Made by a program: the position numbers and the translations under genes
DNA from: Alligator mississippiensis
Lineage: Eukaryota; Chordata; Crocodylia; Alligatoridae
DNA length: 64,000 nucleotides
Direction of reading: 5' to 3'
Assembly (NCBI RefSeq): GCF_030867095.1
Contig: NC_081824.1
Coordinates: 254,201,956 to 254,265,955 of the forward strand
Notes under the pieces: model-generated
What the model saw: the letters and a program-made list of their open reading frames with translations, nothing else
Told to the model about the DNA's origin: nothing
Databases searched by the model: none
Shown here: piece after piece, positions 10,601-22,400 of the stretch
How the letters are laid out: every line of letters begins with the position of its first letter
Numbering within the stretch: the first letter of the stretch is position 1

Positions 10601-13600
10601 AACAAATGTAATGCAAACCTGTGGATCTTATGAAATGGCAAATCAAAGTAATACCTTTAGCCCAGGTAATTTTAGGTTATAATATTAAACAAATACTACA
10701 GTTCAGAGTCTTATCAGATTGCTAATTAAGTCCCATTAAACATAGCTGTCAGAATCAGAGTATATCAGTGTTGCCTAACCATATAATCTGTATCATTTAT
10801 AAATTTGAAAACTATATGCAATAAATGTAGTAAATATAAATTTGGTTTAAATATATAATACCAGAATGCATCCTAGACAGTGCTGCATACTTGTCAAATG
10901 TTATCGCTTTCACATACATAAATAGGTTAATTACTGTAACTTTTTGGTTTTTTTCACCAGCAAATAATCAATTAGAATAATCTTTACTGAGTTAATTTAA
11001 ACATTGGTATGAACAGTGGTACTTGGAGTTTAAAAGATCAGGCATTTATTAGGATGTACTTTTTTTTTTGCAAATTAGAGAAAGCTGGAGGATGTATGAG
11101 AATCCTGTTTTTTAATCTTTCTTCACTTGTAGTCTGTGTAAATCTTAATGGTTTGTACTACTGTCAGAATTTCTCTGCTGTGGATATGAGTTTTAGTTAT
11201 AACAGGCTAAAAGCACCCATAGCAGGGTGCTTCAACTGTTTTAACCACACATGTTGACTTAAATAATGAAATTAAGTATAAAATGTTTGTGATGGGCTGA
11301 TCTATGCTTCATATTTAGGTTATTTAAAAGGTTTATAAACTGTACTATGTACTCATAGTACGTTCTCTCATGTTCTCATAAAAAGTTATCTTACCACAAT
11401 CATCTGTCACTTGGATAGGAGAAATGTGCATACAAAAAGAGTCTTACTATACATCAGAACTAATGAAGTTGACATTTACTATCAGCTTATATTGGTTGTC
11501 CTTGATTGAAATACAGATTCACCATCACCCTTGCTTTACAGTACTGTTATATATGGCACTGCACCTATTGATTCTTCCTTTGGATCTAGTTCATGAGAGG
11601 TGTATGGACAAAGCTTCCTCCCCCTGACTCCCAACCTGAACTTGGATTAAAAAAAAGCTTACAAGTGATACTACATAAAGTTTCAAGGTTTTGCTTGGCT
11701 TGGTTTATTTCAGCTCTCTGCTAATGGCCAACCATCAAAGTGTCTAGCTCCTTTTGTCCATTTGACATGTTCCTTATAGGCTTCGCTGTTAGTTTGTTCT
11801 GGAAGCCTGTGATGTGCCTAATGAAACAAGGGGCTGTTGTTTTTTTAGTTTAGAAGCCAACCATATTAGAGGTCACTCTTGCCGTTATGCTTTAAATAGA
11901 CAAGATAGACCAAAAGTAGAAGAAAAGTAGTAGAGTAGTTCCTCACCCACTTCACAGATGGGGAACAGAGGAATACAGAAACTTAGTTGTTTGCTTGCCA
12001 TTCTTCCTCTAGCTTTTAACCTGTTTAAAATTGACACCTCACTGCCCTCTTATCACGGAGAATTTCTAAGTGCATGACAACATATCTTCACCTATTGTTA
12101 TTTGCCAGATAACAGTTCTCTCTCACTGACCATGGGCTTTGAATGATCTGAAACCAAAAAAAGGTTATATTAATGCCCTCCATCACACCCTCCTTTGGCA
12201 GCATAAGGAGGCACAGGCAACTGCATGGCCACAAAAACATGGCTAATTCATAGGACTCGACTATCACATGCACAAGGCACATACACACCTACAAAGACAT
12301 ACACATTGACTGACTGAAACATCTCAAAGAACCACTTATACTACAGGATCAGTACAGTAATCTTTCTAACTCTGCTAGTCCCCCCGCTGGTTTTTCTTAG
12401 TCTTCTCATTGCCAGATATCTCCATTTCCTCTTGTTGCTATGTAATAAATGAGAGACGTGAGAACTTCCCAGAAAGAAGGTTGCAAAAAACTTGCTTTTA
12501 ATAGAAAGTGTTTTGCAATCTAAACATAGAGGTTGTTACCGGCTTGCAATTGGTATCTATAAATACAGTGTATTTTGTATAGAACAGCTGCCTCTGTTTT
12601 TGCTTAAAATCATGTTTTAATATCCCAGGTGATTGCATCTTTAATATTGTTTGTAGTAAAAATCATAATAATTGTGTATCAGTCTCTCTTTAAGAACAGT
12701 CTCTAAGGAGGCTCATTGCATTTAATTTTAGTGGGGGTTAAATTAAAATTCCCAAAAAAGGAAACGAGTGAGAAGAAACGTCAGGTCTTCCATCTTACTA
12801 TAATTTTTTTTGACTGATCTCCCGTCTTGTGCAATGCTTGTCTCTAAGCCACAATTGGTACCTTTTGATCTGTTTCTAATTCCAAGCTTGGAGCTCTTAC
12901 GGTATCGAATTGCCCGGTTCTGTAATGTCTGGTTCTGCTTCTGGCTAAAGAGCTGATCCTGGTGTTCTCTTGTGGGACCTAGAATTTACTTCTCATTTAT
13001 AACAGAAGAAGGTTGCCGAGACAAATTCAAGCCAAAAAAACTTAAAAGACTACACCTTCTACCCAGGCTGCTTTGAGATCCTTAGATGAATGTGAAAAGT
13101 TGCTTTCTTGTCACCTCTCCCCATTAACCACCTTTGTTAAAAGAGGTGAATAAAGAATTCCTTCCTAGAACATATGAAGCATACAACTCTGTATGGGTCC
13201 AGGTGGATATTACTCAAAAGGCCAGCTCTTTTTTGTGGAGAATATGTCAAGAAATCTTAGATAAACCTAACGGGGTAAGAGTCCCTTTTTTCCAATATCT
13301 TCACATTAGGAATGATAGATAAATTTCGCAAAGCAGTCATTAGACCAGTTACCCCCTTAGAGCAATTCATATATGTAGATTCAAATATGTAGGTTCAAGA
13401 AAAAGATAATGTCTAAAATGCATGCAATTTTAATAGAGGAAAGAATGGATAGGGACTCAAGTCAATGAAAGTTTGGCAAGGAGACTTGAGTTGGGGTGAT
13501 GTAGAGAAATATGGGAATAGGATTATCAATATAACATGTGTTTTACATGAAGAAAACTTGTATAAAATATAAATATTTCCAAGATGTATTTTTTCAATAG

Positions 13601-16425
13601 TAATACATCATGCTGGAGAGGTTGCGGAGGAAAAGGCACCTTTTTCCATATGTGGTGGCTATGCCCTGCGGCCCAATATTCTATGGAGGGAATGACCAGA
13701 ATAGTAATTATTGTGATAAGTGATGACATCCCTTTGGATTTGGTGGTTTGTTTACTGAATGCCCCAGTAAAGAGAGTTTACTTTGTGTGGGATGAAAAAC
13801 TGATATCCCTTCTGCTATTAGCTGCTAGATTATGTATCACTCAAACGCAAAAAGAATCACAACCTTCTCCCTCCCCACACACCCATTGAAAATGTGGTGT
13901 GCTATACTATGGGACATTCTGATGATGAAGAAACTGTCCCATCAGCTTGGAGCATTAAAAAAAGACGAAAGAAGAATAGATATTTAAAAATATGGATTCC
14001 ACTTCTGACCCTTGCAGAAGACAGAAGTCAGCAGTCAGCAAGTCAGGGTCTGTAGCCAGAGTCTTTGAATATTGGTTAATATTATTGACTATAATTTTTA
14101 TCTGCATATAAATCATCATGTTGTTCCCAGAAGCGATTAATTTGTTGCTGTATGTCATTTCCATTGTAAAACATAGACCTTATGCAGTTCCTGTGTGTTC
14201 CTGTTGTGTTGGAGTTTTGTTTCTGTAGTTGCCTCAATGGAAAGTTAATTAAAAAAAAAAATCAGCTTGTTGTAGCCTCATCATTGTCTGGGTGCACATG
14301 GGGTCATTCATCTGGGATCTTCTACTCCAGGTTGTTACAGCCAAGCTTTTTAGAGCCATTTAGAGTATGACTCCGGTTAATTTAAAGTAGCTTAATCTCC
14401 TTTTTGGAAAAATCTCATCCCCTTCCTGTACGAAAGGGGAGGGCTTGCATTACCATGGCTTACCCTTTCTTTCCATGACCAGTATATTCTTTGCTATGCA
14501 CGTGCTTTGGTTTTATTTTTGGCATAGTTCTGAGTTCTGCTTCCTTCTCTTGTCTTCCTCTCCCTCTACCCCAACTTCCCCAGGGTTCCATGCTGGAAGA
14601 GAACAAAGCTGAATGTGGCGGGTGAGCTAGCCAGACTCGGCTCCCTCCTCTGTATCCACCACAAGACATTCTTCTTCCTCTTCCTGAAGTGCTTTACTTC
14701 AGCTGCTTGTGTCCCTGTGCTGGTGCAGGTAAGTCTTTGGGGCTCTGCTCAAAACTTGCCACATGAATCTTTGTACTGACGGTAGTCAGCCCGTGCCATA
14801 GAGGTTGTCTGCTTGTTCCCGTCTTGGCCAAGCAATGTACAAGGAATGCTACCATCCTGAAATAAGGCAGGATGCTCTTCAGGTGCAGTGCTCCAGAACA
14901 GTTTTGTGAGTTTGTGCTGGAGTGTCACAGAGCCCTGAGGACAGAGAGGGTGGTAGGCTGGGTTCTAGGGAATATGCTTGGTATAGGAAGTGTTCTTTTC
15001 TCATGCCAGGTTTGCTCATATTGCCTATGTTTTCTTTGTTCTAGAAACCTGCCCAGCTTGCCTGGCATCACGTGCTGCAGCTGGGCCATGGCTATGTGCT
15101 GACAGCACTGAGCATGTCTGGCCTGAAGATGTCTGGGCATAAAGTATTTGTCACCAGCTTCTCCTCGTGCCTCCGGCCCTACTGTGCAGAACAAGTAAAG
15201 GAACAGCCACTGGATGGTGCCTGGCAGGAAGGCCCAGTTCAGCCAGTGTGTCCCCAAGCCTCTGTGCAGCTCAGTAGCCTCCTGGAGCTGAGATATGAGG
15301 ACAAGAGGCCAGTATTGACCAAAGAATCCAAGATCCTGTCATATGTGGTAGGGAGTTGTCCCCCATCATCACCCTTTCTTGCTCTTAAGGACCCCATCCT
15401 TCAAGAGGGCCCATGGACTCCCTTTGCACTATGGGCCCTTATGTCCTCAGGAGTCCAGCCCCCTCTGTACTGTGGGGCTTTTTGTAAACTCACTGCTTTC
15501 CTCCTTATTCTTGTTCCAGGGAACCATCACCCGAGTACTAAATGCCCAGGCTGGCCTCTATGAGCTTGATAATAAGGTCTGCCTGTGCCTTGCTTACCAA
15601 CAGCTCTTGTACTTTGCCCGTGGTCTCCGACCAGGAGCATCTGTGGAGGTGAGCTGATGGGGCAGGGAGATGGAGTTTGTGGGGGAAAAACGGAATGGCT
15701 GAGACCCATGGCCTGTACATGAGTGATGTATGGAGTAGGCCTGGTGTAAAGGAAGGGGGGTGTCAAATCTTTTTGTTGACCTGTAGGTGGCACAGAAGCA
15801 AGTAAAACCAAGGTCTGACTTATGAGCTTGGCTAGCTGCCCGGGGTTTGCCTCTAGGGTTGACTCCTGGGCAGTATAACATACAGAGCTATCTGATCCTC
15901 TCACTCCTGTCTACCTGGTGCCAGTTCCATGATTGGCTCCTGGGGTTGATGGGAAATGCTGTGGGGAAATGAAAGGCTTTGTATGTGATGAGTGAGCATT
16001 TGGGAGGGGAGTAACATGGCTGCCACCTCTCTGTTAAGTCTTGTGTAGTATCTTTGGAGGTTTTTAAGGCCTGGCTTGTCAAAGCCCTGGCTGGAATGAA
16101 CTACTTGGGGATGGTCCTGCTTTGAGCAGGGGGTTGGACTAGATGACCTCCTGAGGTCCCTTCCAGCCCTAACTTTCTATGATTCTCTGATCTTTCAGCT
16201 TCGAGATATCCACCTTTTGCAGAAGCCCCTGGGCTCGTTCCATTCCATTGTGCTTGGTGCCTGCTTGCACAGTACTGTACTCCTCAAGGATTTTTCAAGG
16301 CTCAGCACCTTCCACCAGCCTGTAGCCTCCTCAGGAAATCTCTATTTAGAGCTGCTCTTCCGCTATAACCTCAGCCTGCCGCTCTACCTGTGGGTGGTGA
16401 GCCTAATAGAGATGCTGGAGCAGAG
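7648..16425 (+). CDS. CTC1: CTC1 N-terminal exon block (six exons)
   Basis: Exons: 7648-7894, 9397-9596, 14584-14728, 15045-15347, 15520-15648 and 16199-16425. All introns are GT-AG and phases agree at each junction (phases 2, 0, 2, 0, 0, 0 entering the exons; 2 leaving the last). This block corresponds to the N-terminal OB folds of human CTC1. The 9597-14583 intron is the longest (about 5 kb) and holds a hAT insertion and an L1 remnant. The intron before 16199 carries a CR1 3' end that stops just upstream of the acceptor. Exon 14584-14728 is the least similar to human but keeps the matching A-G-x-L-x-R-L context. Confidence 0.9.
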
Positions 16426-19400
16426 GTAAGGATAGCTTTTCACCACCTTCACTGAGAAATGTAGCTGTATGGGCTGCTCATGTCCCTCTTGGACAAATCC
16501 CTGCCCCATTCCCACACATTTTCACTTATTTGCTGATGTCTCAAGTGGTTCCTAATGAAGTTCTCCGTCCCCAGTTGCTCTGCTGTCCCCTCCTGATGGA
16601 GTTTTAGGTTTGTTTCTAGGACTTACTCCTTGGCAATTTACACAGCATTGTTTTGTTCTGGAATACTTAAGGTTACTTTGTATACAGCTGTCAGCCCACA
16701 CATTAAAAACAGGTGTAAACAGTTGCCTAAAACACCCTAAACAGAAACCTGTCAACAGCAATTCTTAGAAAGCAGTCTTCATCTGGCCCCATTTAATATA
16801 TGAAGCATCCGTGTCTCTGTGGTGATGCTAGTTACAGACTTCATTTTTGTTTGTTTCTTGTGCAGTCTTGTTTTAAACAGTGTTTTTGCTTTCAGTCTCT
16901 CTCCTGACTTTCCTCCTGTTAGGTTTAGCCCTTTCTTTGGGCGCCGACAGCTGTTGCTGTTTTCCAAGCACCAAAGCCCAGGAGTAGCTGAGAAGTTTCT
17001 TGTTCCCCTTCTGGATGCTGTGGTACCTTCCAAGAACCAGGCCAGAAATATATATAGTGAGATCCTAGGAGAAATTCATGAGTGTCCCCTTCATCAGGTG
17101 AGCCCCGCTACTTGTGCTCCTGTCTATATATATGAGGGGAGGAGACTCAGATCTTTCTTGCTTTTTGTATCCCTTAGTATCAGCCCCTGGAGCCTCCATG
17201 CCAGGCCCCAGCTCTCTCTCTGCTGTGCTCTATGGCTGAGCAGAAAAGCTGGGAAACCTTTTGCCCATCCCAATTGCTGTCGCCCCTTGATGCTCAGCAC
17301 ATGGGCACCCAAGAGCTGAATTGCAGACTAGCCTGGTCCTACAGTACATTCTCTGCAGAGAGCTTCCAGCCCCGAATGGTGAGTCCCAAATTCTTTCTAC
17401 TCTGTGGTCTACAAGCTCTTCCCTTCTCTCGCCCCATGAGGCCTGCCTGGGATGGGTGTGGGCTCCTCTTCACTCCTCTGACCTGTGGGTACCGCCAGCA
17501 GGAGAGAACCCTGCTTTTATTACCTGTGATGTAGAGAGTCTTCAGAGGTAGAATCAGAACAATAGGACTGAAAGGGACCTCAGAAGGTCATCTAGTCCAA
17601 CCCCTTGCACAAGGCAGGATCAGCCCTGCCTAATCCATTTTAAGCAAGTGTTTACCTTAATCTGTTCTTAAATACTTTGAGAACAAGCCCTCACACAAAA
17701 CTGCCAGACACAACGCCTGAAACAAAAGATAAAATCAAAACCTCTTTAACTTGCCACAAGTAAAGCAGGGAGGTGAGAACACTGTTGACATTTTATCAAT
17801 GCAAGGACAGAAAGGAGGTTGTTTAAAATATGTTTAGGAGATCCAAGGAAGAGGACCATGCCCACTGCTAGAGGAACAAAAATCCTTTGCAATCTGTACC
17901 AGTCTGACCATGGAGTAGAGTTACTTACTGATCCCTAATGTTGGCAATCAGTCTGACTCTTCTGAGTGGAGGAGAAAGACCTTCTACCCAGGAACCAGTT
18001 CCCAGCAGGAGCATCTGTGCAACCAACTCAAAATGTCCAGCCTAGATTGTAGCCAGCACCCAGTGCTTCCTGATGTCTGTAACAAAGGGAGGAGACAAAA
18101 TTACTTCCTGTCCCCATATGGCAACCAGCAAAGTCCAGAAGCCTGGGAGAACCAAATATCTTCCACTCTGTTACAACCTTAGGACCAGAAATGCAACTCC
18201 ACAAATTACACACCCTGCCTGGAGAGTCAGAGCCCTCTTTTCTCTCATCTTGTTTCCCCCCCCACCGCTCCCTAAACGTATTCAAGCTGCTTTAATCTTC
18301 TTTCAGTGTTGTGGGGGTCTGCTTCATTTTTCCACTACTGAGCTTGGTCCTCTTTTATTTACATCTGCTTTGTGCTGCAGAGCATTTCTCATGGTCTCCA
18401 AGCAGTGCTCTGGGAAATCTCTGAGGTGTATTGTGGGGAGGAAGAGGGCAGATCTCCTGGGCTTTCCAGCTGTTGCTCTTCACAGAACACTCCAGGCATT
18501 GCTGTTCCTAACTCATACCTGGCTACAGTTTATCCAGTTTCTTCCTGAAAAGCCTGGGAGAGGCCTCCAACGTGGGAGAGTCCACAACTTCCCAGCTTTG
18601 TATTGTCACCTCTACAATGAGGGAGAATGGTTGTTCTCCCTCTTCTTCTTTATAGTAGCCTTCCACATATTGGAAGGCTGCTTTCGTGAGGTTTATAAAT
18701 GGTCTCTCAGGGACATTTTGATCAACATCCTTCCCAGCTGGGGACTGTCTGATGGTCTTCACAACTTCCTTTCCTTTGCAGGTGTTGCTAGGGGTGCTGA
18801 GAGTCTCCTCCAAGAGCAGCTCCCTTCAGCTGCAAGACTATAGTGGTGTGCTCCCCTGTGTGATATGTCACAGGGATGGCAGCCCCTTCGCAGACACAAC
18901 GCTCATAGGTACGGCCCACTTAGTACCATTTGGGGATCCTGGAATCTCGCTGCTTTGCCAGCAAGCCACAAGGGGTTTTGAACTCTATCACGGCTTTGTC
19001 CAGTGGATTCGGGAGCGGGGACACTGAGTTTGCTTTTTTACCCTCCTTCTCTGTTATTTGCAGGGTCGCTTGTGCAGGTGGAAACCTACCAGCTTGTTGT
19101 GGAGATGTTCCTTCAAAGTGATTTTCCCTCCTGGGAGCAGTTGCTGAATTTAGAGCATGTGAGGGAGAAGAAAACAGGGCAAGTTTCCCTGGAGCAGAAG
19201 GCTTTAGCCTTTGGACAGGGGAGCAAAGGAGTTACAAGTCCCCTAGCTTGGGCCTGGGCCAAAAGGTCATGTTTCTGGAGCTGTGTGCATGGGGGTCTGT
19301 GAGCTTGAGCAGCCCAAAACTGTGGGTGGAGGGAAGCATCTCCCTGGGTAGAGCCCAGTGTTGAAGCAGTCCCAGAACCCGTTGACTTGCACAACTTCCT

Positions 19401-22400
19401 GTACAACCAGTCTGGGCCCTCTTCACTCCTTCAGCCCAAGCATAATTGAAGTGCATGTCCACCTCTGCCCTGCAAGCTCAGGCACTTTCCTTATAACATG
19501 ATGAAAAATTCCCTAGATGCTGTTCAACATCCTGGATTTTCCTCTTTCCTCCTGTGGTACCAGCCTCTCATTCCCCCAAGTTTCCTTATATGAGACCAGC
19601 CGCGCGCGCGCGCGCGTGTGTGTGTGTGTGCGCGCGCGCATGCATATACACCTGCTTTGAGTTCTTGACCATATGTCATTCATGTCACCAGTAGCTGCTG
19701 TGTAGAGAGGCTCCTCCTGCTTTCCTCCCCTTCCTGTCAGAGGCAGAGCAGGAATGGCGTTGGGGCTGTGCATTCTGCTCTTGGGTTGTGAATCCCTCTG
19801 CAGGGCTACAGCTATCTAATTTTTACAAAGCTGCTAAACTTGTGACTGGGCAACTCTCTTGTGCTGCTGGTGGGGTGGGTAAGGTTTCCTCTGTATTGGA
19901 GACAAACCCACCATCTTCACTCTGTGGAGTTTGCCACAGCCAGCAAGTTCCAGCTGTCTGTACTCATACCCTCCTGCTACCTTCCTTAGCATCTGTTGCT
20001 TGTCTGGGCCTCCAGCTAAAAGTCCCCATCCCAGCAGGCTGCCCTGTTTGGATTACCCTCACTCCAGGTATCAAGAGCTGATCCCTCCCCCCCTCCCCCC
20101 CCCCTTGTTTCAGTCTGTATGTGCAGTTCTACTTTGAAGATGTGCAGGTTCTCAGCCATCCAAAACCACTAATTGGGGAGCGACCTGCAAGCAGGGGCAG
20201 TCCCTGTCTGGGGAAGAAGAATGATGGTAACCCAAAAGTTGAGCTAGACTCGCCAGATGCAAAAGTGCCAAAATTGGAGGGGACCGAGGCAGGAGCCAGC
20301 AGCAAAGAATATTGTGCAAGAGACCCAGGCAGCACTAGCGGAGCCAGTTGCGTGTCTTGTCTTTTCCTGGTCACCCAGAAAGAGGGGCTTATGCCCCGCA
20401 ACTACATGCCGTCAGGGGAAGGACATGAAGACAAACAGGAGCTGCAGCCTAGCTTCCAGGCCACTGTGCTGTGGATGGGCAAACCTCGGCTGTGGGCAAA
20501 TCCCGGAGAAATCAGGAGCTTGCCAGAGTTGGAGCAGACCACTGACCACGTGGAGGGCAGTGAGACACAGCAGAGAGTAAGGCAGGGAGCAGGGGGGAAG
20601 GGGAGGCTTGGGGGTGGCCCTCCTAACAAGGTGTGACCCTAGTTCTGCATGAGAGGGTTGTGGGGAGCTCAGTCCCCAAGTGGAGGGAGCAGGGCTGGCT
20701 TGACCATGAAGTTCACAAGTGTTTTTGACTCCCTGCAACCTGCTGGGGGAGCTCCATGTTGCCTTCCTTCTCCACCTGCCTTTCCCCAGATCATACTCCC
20801 TAAAGGCCCTTCCTAGCCCAGCACTTTGTCTGCAGGGCACTCTGCCTTCTCTCTTCCAACCCCCTCCCCACCTTGATGGGCTGGTGCTTTTCTGTGCTCC
20901 TGTCCACTCTCACCATAGTGGACTTTGCCTTTCCAACCACCCTCCCTCACCAACTTGTCCCCTCATCCCATGCCAGGTGCTGCTGCTCTTCATGGGGAAA
21001 TCAAGCCGATGGTTTCCAGTCCTGCACCCGGATGGGCTGTACCAGATTGTTGTGCCCCACTGCACGGTAAGGGAGGGGTGGCAGTGCTGACCTTCCAGAT
21101 CCCCCAGCCACAGTGTAGCACTTTCTCTCTAGAGCTTGTTCTTCACCCTATCCAATCTTTCTATCACTAGCTGAACTGCCCACCACTCTGACTCTCCAGG
21201 GACTTTCCGTGCAGTTGAAAGTCTTTACTCACAGCCATGAGAGGCTTATGAGAAATGCATTAATGTCTTCTCTGCCACAGGTGAGGGAAGTAGAGACCCT
21301 GCTAGACTCGCTAATATGCTAGGAATGAGTAACAGGTCTGTTTTTTTGGGTGACAGAGGAAAGGGCTGGAATGGTGCTGTCCCTTGTCATACTCCAGCCC
21401 TGATCCTGACTGGCAAGGGCTTGCAGCCTTGACTGAGCATAGTCTTGGTTTCAGTCTCTCACAGTTACCTCTTCTCAGCCTCTCGATTGTTCTGGTCCAG
21501 CTCTGTATTGACTAGAAGCCTGTGTGCAAGGAGTCTGTCAATGCCCCGCTGACTCTTTCCTACTCAGGTCCCCCTTGACTTGTCTGCTGTGCTGCTCTCC
21601 TTGCAGGACTTGGGCGTGTTCAAGCAGCTCTGTCTCCCACCAGTGCCAAAGAGGGTCCTGGACCAGTCATGCTGCCCCTCCTGTCTGCCTGTCCCAGATA
21701 CCTGGCACCTACAGCATGAAACCTGGATCTCCTGTCTGCCTCACCCCCAGGTATGCAGCACCACATTACCTTAGGGTTTCTATGATAGAGACCTTCCCTG
21801 GAGATCTGGCAAGAGATTATACAAGACTGTTCCTTGGCTGTTCGGCCGCCCTTGTGGGCTGCACCAGGGCAGTGCTGGGCTTGCACTTCACACAGAAGTA
21901 AGAAGGATGCAACCCCCAAGCCCAAGTCTGATGCAGGGGGCAGTGGTAGCCTCTCAGCCTGCCACAGCACTGTGCTGTTTGAGCTTGAAGAGGTATACAG
22001 TTGCAAGGCTTTGGGCAGATCTGGTTCAGGTTGCAGTGGCTGCAAATAATCCCATTGAGTCCGTCTTGCTTCCGTTTCTAGCTGGTGCCAGAGTCAGTGC
22101 TACTAAGTATGGGGCAGAGAGTCTCCTCCATCCCAGATCTACTCAACCCCAGGTATGTTGGCCTTTACTCTGCTGTATTAGGTTCCCTTCTGCTGAGAGA
22201 TGAGGAAAAGCATCAGCATGAGTTCCAGCTGTGCTCAGCCGGTGGGTTATCTTAGGAATTTTCCTTTACATGAAAGTACCATCCAGGGCTGTGATCTTGT
22301 CTAATATATTAAGTGTAACAGGATCATGGGGGACATAACTGCAAAACAGAATCCAGAAATCCGCCAGTCCCGTGGGCATGTAATCAGTGCCTAAGATCTC

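Noticed and set aside
13526..13889. Two opposing ORFs of 67 and 101 codons
   Set aside because: The plus-strand one carries an L1 ORF2 knuckle motif and belongs to the LINE remnant; the other is its shadow.
18073..18843. A 256-codon plus-strand ORF
   Set aside because: It runs over antisense CR1 fragments and then enters a true CTC1 exon in the wrong frame. No domain recognised.
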